Shown: in pieces, positions 33,590 to 46,200 of the stretch
Numbering within the stretch: the stretch's first letter is position 1
Layout: every line of letters begins with the position of its first letter
Assembly: GCF_028372415.1 (NCBI RefSeq)
Contig: NC_092874.1
Location: forward strand, 335,376,651 to 335,440,650
Direction of reading: 5' to 3'
DNA from: Notamacropus eugenii
Lineage: Eukaryota; Chordata; Mammalia; Diprotodontia; Macropodidae
DNA length: 64,000 nt
Program-made: the position numbers and the translations under genes
Notes under the pieces: model-generated
The model's input: the letters and a program-made list of their open reading frames with translations, nothing else
Told to the model about the DNA's origin: nothing
The model's database searches: none

Positions 33590-34960
33590 AAAGCATTATT
33601 TTCTTCCTATTAAATAAATTTTTATTGATGTCTTTTTTCCATTGCCAAAATTTCTACCAGAATCTCTCCCTTTCCTTCTTCCAGAAAATCATCCCATATA
33701 ACAAATAACATTTTATATATATAATATTTTATTTTTCTGCAATTACACATTAAAATGACTTTTTAAACATTTGGTTTTTTAAAAAGTTTTGCTTTCTAAA
33801 TTCTCCTCTCTCCCTCTCTTCCCTTCTTCCTGAGACAGTAAGTAATCGGATATAGGTTATACATGTGCAGTCATGTAAAACATTTCCATATTCGTCATTT
33901 TGTATGAGAAGACTCAAAGAAAATGAAAGAAAGAAAGTGTGCTTTAGTCTGTGTTTGAACAATATCACTTCTTTTTCTGGAGGTGATAATACTCTTCATC
34001 GTTAGTCCTTCGGGATTCTCTCCCATCATTGTATTTCTGAACATAGCTAAGCCATTCACAGTTCTTCATCATACAATATTGCTATTACTTTGTACAAAGT
34101 TCTCCTGGTTCTGCTCCTTTCACTTTGCATCAGTTCATGTAAGTCTTTCCAAGTTTTTCTGAAATCATCCTACTTGTCATTTCTTATAGCACAATAATAT
34201 TTCATCATATACCACAGTTCGTATAGTGGTATTGCTAGATCAAGGGGTATGCACAGTCTGGTTGCTTTTTGGGCAAAGTTCCAAATTGCTCTCCAGAATG
34301 GTTGGATAACTTCACAACTCCACCAAAAGTGCATTGGTGTACCAATTTTCCCACATCCTCTCCAACATTTATCATTTTCCTTTTTTGTCATATTAGCCAA
34401 TCTTCTAGATGTGAGGTGGTACCTCAGAGTTGCTTTATTTTGCAACAAATAATATTTTTAACAATACAAAAAGAAGAGGAAAAATAATCATAATTGATCA
34501 ATACAACAAAAAAGCCTGGAAATGTGTGCACTGAACAACATTTGTAACTTCTCATCCCTGCCAGGGTGTGGGGTGGGTTGTTTTTCCCATATCTCTTCTT
34601 TTGAGCCATGCTTATTCCTTGGAATTTTGCAACTTTTGATTTTTAGGTACTTCTTTCTATTTGCATTATTGTAGTCGTTGCGTATATTGATTTATTTGAC
34701 TTTCCTTACTTCATCTGTCCACGTTTTTCTGTATTCATCACACTCATCATTTTTTATAACAGTAATATTTCATTACGTTCCTGTACCCCTATTTGTTTAT
34801 TCCCCAACTGGTTGGCATTTACTTTGTTTCCAATTCTTTGGTATCACAAAAAAATATACTGCTATAAATATTTTGGTGTATTTGGGAACAAAACATTTTC
34901 AACATCACTTTCCTCATCCTGTGCACTGGAGCTACCGATTATCATGATATATATTAACTG
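33590..34960 (-). mobile_element. Old L1-type LINE 3' region with a younger L1 nested in it
   Basis: Outer copy: 33590-33700 continues at 34459-34900, where the + strand reads the reverse of an ORF2 C-terminus (TTCCCCAACTGGTTGGCATT, CTTTGTTTCCAATTCTTTGG). Inner L1: 33715-34444, bounded by ACAAATAACATTTT (33701) and ACAAATAATATTTT (34445). A minus frame at 34170-34448 encodes [19 protein letters not shown], the ORF2p Cys-rich C-terminal motif. Confidence 0.65.
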
Positions 34961-35397
34961 AGTTTGGAGACTTGTCGAGTTCTTCAGAGAATTTCTTTAC
35001 TTTGTTATCCTCTGTGACAGACGTTAGCACAAGCTGTAATTATCTTTACGACGTTCTTTCTGCACATACTTATCTTGAGCATTTCAAGGGAGATAACCAA
35101 GAGTTCTACGAAATGACATTTCTTTTGCTTTGGGGGGGACATAAAATCAACTCAGTTGACTACTTTGTTTTGTTTTCTTTTTGTCTTTTCAAAGAGAACC
35201 TGGGAACCATGCTTTCCTTTAGCTGAAAATTCCTTTCTTCTTCTGAATTTGTACATCATGAAAATACCAATACTGAATCCCTGTGATTAGTTGTTCTGAT
35301 AGAAAGTCTCGGATTTTTTTTTATAGTTGAATAGGAGTTTTCCATAAATCTCTTCAACTTTTAAAAAAAGAAAAAACAAGGAACGAAATATACTCCA

Positions 35398-35428
35398 AAT
35401 ATATAGTAAATATATATCTGTGTATATA

Positions 35429-35478
<50 letters not shown>

Positions 35479-36425
35479 TACATGCAGTACCTCCTCTGGA
35501 ATAACCATTGGACTGATAGCTACATTTTATGTGCCTACAGGTAAGATAATGCTTACATTTGCTTTGACACTTTTGACTGAACTGGAATTTCACAGTTGCG
35601 GATGTCTTCAAAACTATCCATACCTCTTTAACTCTGTATGACTTTTGTCCTTATCCTCCTGCAAAACATCCGCAGGGGCTTTATTTAGATCTCTTGACAT
35701 TATGAGGGTACCAATGGCACTTACAAGCTGCAGATCTTCTATCCCTCACTCTCATCACATGACCATACATATATAAATATACATATATATATCATTCTGG
35801 ATATATATGTATATATATATACACACATACACACGCGTGTGGGTATGTATAGGTGTATCTATATGGATACATATAAATTACATGTGTACATATACATTTA
35901 ATTTATATACACATAATTCATACAAATCATTTCATAATGTATATAGTCATACCATTTTATAATGTATATAAACATTGAATGATTATATTGATGTAATTAT
36001 ATTCCTATATAATTTATATATTAATATAATATATTATATTTTTATATGAGAGAAGAGAGAGAGAGAGAGATATGGTTGACCATACCATGGATAATCTAAG
36101 TGAGATGGTTACCTCCTTCTTTACCTGCTCCTAGCTCATTTTCTTTGTTCATTCTCAACTTGGATTTTAAGGCAATCAATGAATATGTTATGATATTTCT
36201 ACATTAATTATTAATATTTTAATATCTTTATAATTAGACAATTAGCCCTGAGACCCCACTCCTGCTTATGAAACATTATTTAATAGATCTAAGAAAACTC
36301 TTTTTCCATAATAAGTTGCTCTTCTTCTCTCTTCTCTCTCTCCCCCATACATACATGCATGCATACATTTGTGTATATATACATATATATGCATATATAT
36401 ACACACATAAACATAGAGATATCAA
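35398..36425. repeat. TA-rich and mixed dinucleotide microsatellite region
   Basis: Dense TATATA/CATATA runs at 35403-35482, 35765-36040 (with CACACACGCGTG at 35822), (GA)n at 36050-36070, and CATACATA/TATATACA at 36348-36412. Short unique stretches lie between. Confidence 0.85.
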
Positions 36426-37711
36426 CATCTTCCAATTGCCTAGACTTAAGGTTCCTGGTTATACCATTTATAAACAATGTAATAAACAAGGCGCACAGAA
36501 TAATTTTCAATAAATCCACTATTGGAAATACCATAGCCCAAATCACCCTCATTGTAACTTCTGACTTCAAAATTGCTGAAGCACAGTTGTACTATTTAGT
36601 TTCCTCAATGTCTCTCCTCGAGAATTCTCTTCATGTTCCTTCATAGGAGAAGACTTAAACTCAGTTCATGAAGGAAATAAGTTCTCTTAGTTTCTTTTTC
36701 CATCTCTGATCATCAGAGTTAATGATATCTCCCAAACGGCAGCTAAACTCTGTCTCCTTACAGACTCCTCGTAGATAGCTAAATGGTCACTTCAAGATTC
36801 CTTTGCCTCTTAGACAAGTAGAGATCTAAAACTAAGGCATTGCCACTAGAGTAAATCACAGTCCTTGTTTTGTATCTAGGCATAAAGTTTGGACTGGGAT
36901 AATTCCTGTAAAGAGTATGGTTTCTAAGAAGAGTTAGACTCCCTATTCTCACCTTCTTCAGCTTCTTAAACTCTACCCACCCACCCCATCCCCTGCAATG
37001 TTCCAAGGACAAATTATTCAAAGCTTAGGTTTAAGATCACATGTAAGGTTGCCTCAAATAAGAGGGTGGGGAATAAAATAGGCACTTGATATATTAGGAA
37101 ACATGTATGGGACATGTAATTTCTTTCCATGCACAAAAGGCATATTAAACATATAAGACTCAGAGTGTACATTAATAGGACAACTTACAGAGGATTCAGT
37201 AACTTTTGATTACTGTTATAATCTTCTGAGAGGCTGATGCAAGCCTCATGAGAATGTAACCTTTACCAACTGTAAAATGGGTCTTACAGCACCTACACAA
37301 AAGGGTTTCTGGGAGGATCAAATGAAATATTTGTAAAGTGTTTGGTGTATTGTCTGGCACATAGGCAGGTAATATGATATCAATTATACATGTGAAGTCA
37401 TACAAAACATATTTCCATTACCTGTGTATTCTCTTAATGAATTTCACCTTCCTGACTTGCTTCAGTTTCATTGCCATCCAGCTGCCTGCTTAGCTTTAAA
37501 GAGCTTCTGATATTAGTGGGAAAAGCTAAAAGATTCTTTTATGCAAAATTCATCTCTTAAAAGCAAAAACATAAACTTTCTGAAAGAAGGCTGACATTGA
37601 TCACAGGCACCAAATAAAATTGTTGGGAGGCATCTGACAAGTCCTCTGCTTGAATGTAATTCCTCCAACGAGGTGTCACAGGGTCAGGAATTCCTCCATG
37701 AATGACTTACT

Positions 37712-37962
37712 CTTTGTTGCTGTTGTGTTCAATTGTGTCTAAAATTCCACCTTCCTGACCCCCATTTGGGGTTTTCTTGGTGAAGATATTGGAATGGTTT
37801 GCCATTTTCATCTCTAGCTCATTTTACAGATGAGAAAACTAAGGCAAACAGAATTAAGTGACTTGCTCAGGATCACCCAGCTGGGAAGTGTCTGAGTCTG
37901 GATTTGAACTCAAGTCTTTCTGACTCCAGGCCAGGCACTCCACTGCACCATATAACTTCCCT
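37712..37962 (-). repeat. Marsupial CORE-SINE (MAR1-type)
   Basis: Antisense copy: GTGTTCAATTGTGTCTAAAA, CCATTTGGGGTTTTCTTGG, CAGCTGGGAAGTGTCTGAG. Confidence 0.85.
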
Positions 37963-38766
37963 GATTTACTCTTTAGGGATGAGCATTATCTTGTCAGAAC
38001 ACCTCTTTCCAGTGTAAATTCCTTGAAATAGGAGCAACACACTAAGCTATGTATGATCAGTCACTCACATCTTGGTGTAAATCAGCACATAAGAATGCTG
38101 AAAGGAACCTAATGATGACTTAGTCTAAACCTTTCCTTTCACAAATGAGAAAACTGATTCAGGAACACAGGTCTCCCAGGTCAGAATGTGAGACTATGGC
38201 CATTATCACACAGAGATTAACCAATTAGCCTAAAGCTGTAACTAGGTTTAATTTGTATCTTACCTTAAAATAATAACTAATATTCATATAATGTTTTAAG
38301 GTTTGCCTAGAGCTTAACATCTCTAAAAGAAATATTTCATTCACCTTTACAAAGAAGGATTTTTGGTGGAAATTCCAGTTTCTGGAATAGTGCGGGTCAG
38401 GAACACTTTTAAGGTCTCTTAAATTATCTCTTCAATAGGATAAAGGAATGAAGGGGTCCTGACGTACCTCCTTTCTCTGATCTGCAAGAATGGTCCATAG
38501 CTGGAGCTTTGTGGATCATGTTTCTATCTTGTCCAGGCTCCTAAGACATTTGGTGGCACGGAGGTTCTGTCTGCTTGCATTATTCACATTCTCATGAAGC
38601 GAGGAGATTCAATTACAAGGTTGCTTAGTCCTGAGATCGTCTCTCTTTTCTGTGTCTTCTTCCCTGGGTCTCTTCCTTTTCAAAGCCTTGCCCAGCCTCT
38701 GGGAGTCCTACAGACTGCCTCAAATAGAGCACTGGGAAATGCCCTCATGGTTCTGAGCTATGAGAT

Positions 38767-38769
<3 letters not shown>

Positions 38770-38815
<46 letters not shown>

Positions 38816-38900
38816 ATATGTATATATAGGTGCACGTATATGCATGTATACACACATATACACATATGTGTGTGTATACACACACATATGTATATATGTA
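38770..38900 (+). repeat. (CA)22 microsatellite with adjoining TATATG/CACATA tract
   Basis: A 44-bp uninterrupted CA run (38770-38813) passes into alternating purine-pyrimidine sequence to about 38900. It lies about 560 bp before the MYO15A start codon. Confidence 0.9.
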
Positions 38901-38919
38901 TTTCTCCTGGAAGAGAAAA

Positions 38920-39434
38920 AGAAATGAAATATTTCTTTACCCAGTACTGGCAAGGGGAATTTCAGGATTTTGCAGAAAAGTCCCCAATAGCATGAAAGGT
39001 TGCATATTTCATATGAGATCCCACAAGGCAGCAGTCCCCTGGAGACTGGAAGGAGAACTGAAGTTGAGTCAGAGTGAGATGAGGCTAGGGTCACTGTTTC
39101 CCTTGGACTCTAGCCCTTCCCCCAGTAAAAGACACTTTACCTATTTCCAAGGCCTGCTTGAAGGTGAAATATAAGACGGATGGGGGTGGGGGGAGAAGGG
39201 GGAGACGCCTTCAAGGAATGAATTATATATAGATTCGGTTTGGCAGCCTCCCTAGGGCGTATTCCTCCACAGGCAGGCAAAGTTCCTCAGCCCAGTCAGG
39301 TCCCTGTCCCAGCTGCATTGCATCTGCTGCCTACACTCTGAATGTCCTCTGTGAGTGTGGAGGACAAAGACCACTCCTTAGCCCCAGGCCAAGTGCTAGG
39401 AGCTGTGCTTAAAACCCACTGTCCTTTTTGCCAG
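38920..39434 (+). other. Unique sequence immediately upstream of the giant exon
   Basis: No interspersed repeat. It holds a G-run (39181-39204), the TATA-like site at 39223, CAGCTG at 39310, and the polypyrimidine tract and CAG acceptor at 39421-39434. It is the end of intron 1 and possibly a proximal promoter. Confidence 0.5.
39223..39232 (+). promoter_or_regulatory. TATA-like element just upstream of the giant exon
   Basis: TTATATATAG is preceded by a G-rich run (39181-39204) and followed by unique sequence with a CAGCTG E-box at 39310. It sits 237 bp before the MYO15A start codon. Initiation near 39255 would give an unspliced leader into exon 2, or one spliced through CTCT|GTGAGTG near 39350. 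AT-rich motifs are frequent by chance, so this is tentative. Confidence 0.3.
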
Positions 39435-42400
39435 ACCTGACTAGGAGAGGGAGGCAACCATGGCCAAAGATGAGGAGGAAGACAAGGGGAAGAAGAAGAA
39501 GAAGGGGAAGAAGCCTCCTGAGCCAGAGAAGCCCAAGAGGAGCCTCAAAGGTACCTCCAGGCTCTTTATGGGCTTCCGGGATAGGACGCCCAAGATATCT
39601 AAGAAGGGTCAGTTCAGGAGCGCCTCACACTTCCTCTGGAGTCTCAACAGAGGCCCACAGAAGACCAAGAGGAAGAAGAAGGCCAAGACCGTGCTGCAAT
39701 CCACCTCCAAGCTGATGACGCAGATGAGGGAGGGCAAGAGGAAGAAGGCAATGAAGGAGAAGAAGCCATCCTTCATGGTGATCCGTTTCCCAGGCAGGAG
39801 AGGCCGGGGGAAGCTAAAGCCCCGGGCTCAGGTGTTGAGCAAAGCATCCACCTCCATCAACTGGTTGACCAAAAGATTCCTCATCAAAAAGGCAGAAGAG
39901 TCAGGAAGTGAGCAGGCCTCCTTGGATGCCTGGCTGAATCGCTCCAGCTCCCGCTTTGGTTCTCAGAAGCTTCCATTCCCTTCCGGGGCTGACATCCTAA
40001 GGCGAGAGGGGAGGCTGAGGCGGTTCCCCCGAAGCCGGAGCTTATATGAGTCAGGAGAAACCATTGGCTTCCTTCCCTTTGAGACAGAAGAACCTTTCCA
40101 TCAGTCTGGCTCCAGGAAGTCACTCTATGGGTTGGAAGGCTTCCAGGACCTGGGGGAATACTATGACTACTACCGTGAGGGAGATGATTACTATGATCGG
40201 CAGTCGCTCCATCAATATGAGGAGCATGAACAGTACCGTTCACCCTGGGGTTATTATGACTCAGAGTGGCCCGAATATGGTGAATATTACTATGGGTACC
40301 CTGTCCGAGACCCTTATGAATATTATGATGATGAATACTATGACAGTGATTACTATGACCATGATTTCTACGGTGCCGGTTACTATGACGATGATTACCA
40401 TGGAGACAATTACTATGGAGATGGTCTCTACCTTCCCTATAGCCTTGGCTATGGTTATGGCTATGAAGACTATGCCCCACCATATGCTCCACCTTTAGGA
40501 TACTCACCCTACAGTTACTATGATAGTTATGAAGAGCCCTCATATCCTTACAACTATTACTTGGGTCCCTACAGCCCTTATGATGAGATGGGGTACCACG
40601 CAGGAAGAGCTGATGTCATTTACCCTCCTGAGGTCCCTTTTCCATACCCTGAAGGTCCCCCCTTTGACTATGCCTGGGAACCTCCCATCCCATCTCCCCA
40701 TAATCCCTATGCCCACCCCATGGATGACATCATGGAGCTGGAAGAGGGAGAACAGGAAGAGGAGCCAGAGACTGAGCAGAAGGGTTATACCTTCAAGCCA
40801 CCCAGCACATCCTTCTTCGAGCAGCAGGGCATGGAGAAGTCAGCCACTTCCAAATTGTCCTTGATCAGGAAGTTCCGACTCTTCCCCCGGCCCCAGGTGA
40901 AAATCTTTGGCAAAGAGAAACTGGACGTGTCCCTTCCTCCTTCTCTGGACATCCCACTCACCACTGATGAGCCAGAGGAAGAGGAAGAAGAAGAAGAAGA
41001 TGAGTACCCACCAGTATCTATGCCTTATGCCCCATACCTCCACCCTTTCTATGCTGGCTTCCTGTCCCCACGGGACCGAAATGTCCAAAGAGCCCTGTCA
41101 GCCTTTAGGATGAGGAGAGACCTGGGCTTCCACAGAGAGCTGGGCAGGCCCTCTCCACCAGCAACATCACTTGCCCGATTTATAAAGAAAACCCTTTCGG
41201 AAAAGAAACCCATCCCTAAATATGGCAGCAGTGCCCGCCAAAAGGGTACAGGCTCATTCAGGAGACCAGCCGTGAGGGAGGCGGCCTACAAGCGCTTTGG
41301 CTATAAGCTTGCAGGCATGGATCCTGACAACCCTGCCACGCCAGTGACCCTGAGGAAATTCCGTGGCCCCACTGCTAACAACAACTCCCAGAGTATACCT
41401 CCCTTGTCTCCATCTCCAGTGCCTTCCAAGAAGAGTGTCCTCATCTCCCCACCTCCCCTGAGGAAGAATGAGAACCTGGACGTCAACTCATCCCTCTGGG
41501 CCTTCTTACCAAACCTTTCAACAGGGCCTACACAGTCTTCTCCCTATGGCTCCTCTTCTTATGAATCTGTCCCCCAAGGACCACCCTTGCCCCAGTCCTC
41601 CCTGCATCAGAGACCTTGGACTCCCCCAGGACACCCTGTCCTCAGGCCTCAGTCCAGCTGGTGGAGTCTCATTGAACCACCATCTGTATCCAATTTTCAG
41701 AAGCCAGAGGCTAATCCCTATCCATTGTGGTTCGGGGGACCCCCAAGCGGACCTCCAACTTCTACTCCTTCACTTCGGTCATCCCTGAGGAGACCTGGTG
41801 CCCTTGGCTTCCCAGGGCCTTCCCTGAGGAGACCAATGTCCTCTGGAGATCTTTTGGGATCCCCCAGAGGATCACGGCCCCTTCCTTCCTCTCCACAACC
41901 ATCCCTCAGGAGCTTCCGTAGCACAGGGGCTCACTCCCCACTGAGACCCTCCTCCCCACAGCTATCCATCCATTCTACTTCTTCGTTGGTGTATAGCCCC
42001 AGGCCTAGAAGGCCTCCCTTCTCACCTCCACTGGGGGCCACGGGTTCCAGCCGTCATCCATCTCTTAGAGAACCTCTCTCCTCAAATCCATCCCTCAGTC
42101 GTTTTGGGCCTCACTCCCCCCACTTAGGATCCCCTCATTTGCCTCCTAGAGGTGGGAGCCAACGGCTTCCCTCACCCCCACCAGGCCGAAGCCTGAGACG
42201 TCAGTCCCTTAACCTGCCTAGGAAGCCTCCCCACACCTGGAATAGGCTCAGTGAGCGTCCAACTAAGGCAGTAAAGCCCCAAGTGCATCTTCCACTCCAG
42301 AGGTCATCACGCCGACGGGGCCCTCCCCAGCCACCACCAGGTCCCTGGAGTGGAGATGGGCCCATGCCTGATGTACCTCCCAGGCAGGACAGCCGCCGCT

Positions 42401-43290
42401 CACTGGGCAGGCAGGCGCCACCTTGGTTACCACCCTCACTAGCCCCAAGCTGGGATGTGGATCTCCCCCCAATCCAGCGTCCCCCTTCCCCATGGCCTGG
42501 CCTGACTGGCAGCCGGAGAGGCTTCTCCAAGAGATGCCGGCCACCATCTTCATTTCACAGACCCTTCTTCCAACAGGTTGGTCATCCTGTGCCTGGACCT
42601 GCCCATCCTCCATCTCCTGTTTTCCAAGAAAGGGCCAGTGACTCGGCCCATGTTCTCCTTGGTAGACTTGAAGAGCCTGGGCCTGGCCAAGTCTCTAAAT
42701 CATCAAATGAAGATCCCATGAATCCCGAAAAAGAAGAAAGCATTGATGCATCCACCTCCAAGTCCTCTCCAGTCTCTATCACTCTCTCCTCTAGGATCTC
42801 TGGGAAGTTTTCCCCAGGGCTCAGGCAGCAACGAAAGGCACTCAGCAGTAGTTTCTCTTACCCACTGACTGCCTCACCTGGTGCCACATGGCCCAGCCTG
42901 CGCAGATGGGCATCCTTACCCACACCACTGGTCCAGTCGGCACCTTCCATAGTCCCTGTTGGAGCCCGAGAGAAAGGAGAACGAGGTCCATCAAGGTGTG
43001 GGCGCTTTGCGATCGTCATGCCTCGTATCCAAAAGATGAGCTCCTTCCAGCAGGTGTCCATGATGCCCCAGCAGCTACAGACCAGACAACCAAAGGGGTC
43101 AACGCGAGGCCTACCAAAGTCCCAGAAGCCCAGCTGGGTGCATGTCTCAGTGTCAACTGAGACCTATCGACGATGGCCCAGAGTGACCACAGGGACCTTG
43201 TCCCGTTACCTGTCTTGTGAAGTGTCCCTCCAGTGCCACGCCTTCAGGGGCCCCTGGGAGAAGGAAGGCCTGGTGAGCTGGAAGACTCAG
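39435..43290 (+). CDS. MYO15A: MYO15A exon 2: giant N-terminal extension exon of myosin XVa (coding from 39460)
   Basis: The ATG at 39460 has a strong context (A at -3, G at +4) and opens 1277 codons ending in phase 0 at donor CAG|GTATGT (43291). The acceptor TTTTTGCCAG precedes 39435, leaving 25 nt of 5' UTR in this exon. The protein begins MAKDEEEDKGKKKKKGKK and contains segments I recognise from mammalian myosin XVa, such as KRSLKGTSRLFMGFRDRTPK, SMSxKLxxQM-like basic stretches, SLIRKFRLFPRPQVK and AAYKRFGYKLAGMDP. Layout: Lys/Arg-rich residues 1-150; Tyr/Asp/Gly-rich low complexity about 233-390; a Glu run about 506-515; Pro/Ser/Arg-rich about 620-1050. In the long isoform this extension precedes the motor and is required in cochlear hair cells to maintain stereocilia (known for mouse Myo15a). 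It is somewhat longer than my recollection of the human segment (about 1200 residues). Confidence 0.97.
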
Positions 43291-46200
43291 GTATGTACAA
43301 GCTCTCTGTATTCTTATAAGATGAAGGCGAGTGGCTTTGGCTGAGGGTAGGAGAGATGGCCCATACCCCTTAAAGAAAGGTCCTACTTTGAATAAACAGT
43401 CTCCCTTTTACTCCTTTGGGAAGGCAACTCCAAGCTGTTTAACTGGCTTCCCCAAACCAAGAAGTCATTCCATAAACAGGAAGTTCTTAGGAGGCCTCCT
43501 ACTCTTAAGCTCCATTCAAATTGATAAAGCCCATCATCTTGGTATTAGCATGGAAAGGGTACTGATAATAGAATCAGGAGAGCTGGGTTCAAGTCTCAGT
43601 TCTAGAACTGTTTAATGGCATGACTTTCATCTCTGGTCCCTCCAAATCCCAGTTTTCTCATCTGTAAAGTGGGGACAATGCCAGCACTAATTACCTTCCC
43701 GAGGGGTAGTGAAGAGAGTGTTTAGTAAATCTTTAAGTGATGTAGAAAGGGGAGTTGCTGCTACCGTCACATGTTCAGCCCTGGACCAGACATGACAGGA
43801 AAAAAAGAGAAGGTGTAGTGACTGCCTTTGGATGGCATAGTCCAGCTGCATCAAAATGAAAGGAACAGTGTATAATATAGGCGAGTGTTAGGTTCTTGGA
43901 TCCTGTCCTATGTGCTTTAAAGATTCAGGGCTGGGGAGAAAAGTGAGCCCTACTATGGTCAGGGAAGGTTTCATGGAGAAGATAGGATTTAACCTGAGCC
44001 ACGGATGAATGGGGAGATTTGGATGGGCAAACAGGAAGCAAAAGAGAGCGTTCTAGGCTGAGAACTTGTACCTTTTTGTATGATGATATTAGTAATAACA
44101 GCTAGCATCTCCTCATCATTGTGCTTTGATTCTCACAACAACACTGGATGGTAGGTACTATTATTATCCCCATTTTACAGTTGAGGAAACAGAAGCAGGT
44201 AGAGGTTAGGTGACTTGCTCATGGTCATGCAACTTAGTATCTGAGTCCAGATTTGAACTCATATTTTCCTGATTCTAAGACCAGTGCTCTATACAGGGCT
44301 AGCCCTGTGATAGGAGATGACCTGAGCTCCCAGAAACTACCCAGAAGCTCTGTGTGTCCTGGGAATGGTCCTGGGTTTGCTACAAGGTCTTTCCCCTAGC
44401 TTGACTGCCCTATCTGACAGTTTCATAGGTGTCCTCTCTAGGTACCCACAGGGTAGCCAAGGGACCTTCTCAGATCTTCTCAGAACCAGTGTGCCTGCCC
44501 CTTCCCCTGAGGATCATGTTCTAGGAACCTCATGGTCTAGTGAGGCCAGAACTAAGGATGCCAGTGGTCCTGGCCTGGCCTGGGAAACAAGCAGCAAGGC
44601 AGACAGCTCTTGGCAGCAAAGACTAGACTGGGGGGGGAGGGATGGTCACCAGAGCCCTCCCCTGGGGCTGGTTCCTTGCTCTGCCATAAGAGTGGGGGAG
44701 GCGGAGGCAGGCAGCTTATTTCTATCCCAATCAGCCACCTCCTTTCCCACAGATGGGTGTCTGGCTCAGGGGCTGCGGATGTCCGGGAGCAGTGGGTTTC
44801 GGGAAGGGCTCCCTTGCAATGGCGGCCCAGGCTACCTCAACAAAAGGTGGCCACCCGCCCAGTCACGGGGTCCTGCGTTCTGTGTTTGATGCAGCTCTTC
44901 TAGAGCGGTGTGCCAACCGCCCAGGGCCCCGGGGCAAGGACGCATGGCAGCGCCCACGGTGGGCACTGATCACCTTGGAATACGTGAGTGACTGAATTAT
45001 TTAGGCAGCACAGCAGCATCTGAGAAGGTTCTCCCTGGCACGTGGCCAAGGCCTGTGGAGTTTTTTTCTTCTCAGTGCCCTACTTATCAAGAGCAACCTC
45101 TAAGGACAGAGGATGGGAGGGAAATTCGTGTTGTTCCACCCACTCCCCAGCCCATGATCAGGAAGGCACTGATGCCACCACCAGGGAGACGTCTGGGAAT
45201 AGTTCTTCCCCTGGTCCTAGAATCTAAGAAAACTCTTCATCTTCTCAGCTCCTGCTGAGAAAGTTCCTACTATCATGATCCTGGGGATAGGTACAGTCAG
45301 ACAGGGGGTGCCCACTCTGAGGGTAGACCAAAAGCCCTAGGGCTGATCTGTTCCCTTGCTTTGGTTGTAGTGAGTGATTGGTATGACAGCACGGGCAAGG
45401 CATGAGTGGGAGTCTGTAAGGAATGACTATATACACATGTGTGCTAGGGATCAGACCGAGAAAAGTACATGTCTATACTGCATGCATGTCAAGGTCATGT
45501 GAATGGAAAATGAGGATTGTGGAGGGAGTATTGTGCACATGACATTGCACATTGGGGCTGTAGGTGTACACGTATGTCCTTGGTCATCTTGTGTGCACGA
45601 GAATGAATCTGTGTATAGGGGGAGTTCGCAAATGTGTTTCTTGCAGACATGATTGATTATGTGTGTATGTGATGTATAAATATGTATGGTTGTGTGAGGC
45701 AAGTGTGTGTGTGTGTGTGTGTTTCAAAAGTTTTTAAGATAATTTTGAAGGATAGGAGATCTGCCCCTTTCCCTGTCTCCTCATCCTGAGAATGATGAGG
45801 GTTCCCTCAGACATGTCTTCTCAATCCATCTATCCCAGTCCTTTCCTGCTACTCTGTGATCTGAATTGCTTTGCAAGGTTTCTGGGCCTCCTCTCTAGAG
45901 TCTACCCCTATGCTCAGCCCCTTGGCATTCTCCCAGAAAACTCTGTCCGGGATTTTCTGCTCTCCCCTCCATTTAGTCAGGCCTCCTTTGCAGCTTCTCA
46001 TCTCTCTTTCAAATCCTCTCTCCTCCCATCTCCATCTCTCCTATGCACACATAAACTCAACCAGCAAAGGGCACTGGAGAGCTCTTCAGCCCTTCCCCAG
46101 GATCCTATTGTAGGGCTCACACCCACCAGAACCAGCATCACTGCCCTCCTCCACCACTAACCCCCGGGGGTTGGCAAGGTGAAAGATGCTAGCCCCGGGA

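Noticed and set aside
35287-36646. Frames composed of Ile/Tyr/Thr/His repeats
   Set aside because: Produced by TATA and CATA microsatellites, not genes.
40046-40498. 150-codon + frame rich in Met/Thr inside exon 2
   Set aside because: Out-of-frame shadow of TATGAC/TACTATGA codon repeats; the MYO15A frame is clearly the coding one.
39884-40543. 219-codon minus-strand frame rich in His/Ser/Asn
   Set aside because: It is the mirror of the Tyr/Asp-rich coding segment of MYO15A exon 2; biased codons on + keep the opposite frame open.
44365-44889. 174-codon + frame in intron 2
   Set aside because: Different frame from the splice-bounded candidate exon, no recognisable domain and no matching splice signals. 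It looks like a chance frame in GC-rich DNA.
45451-45702. 83-codon minus frame with Cys and His residues
   Set aside because: Arises from a degenerate GT-rich tract and has no structural pattern of a zinc-binding protein.
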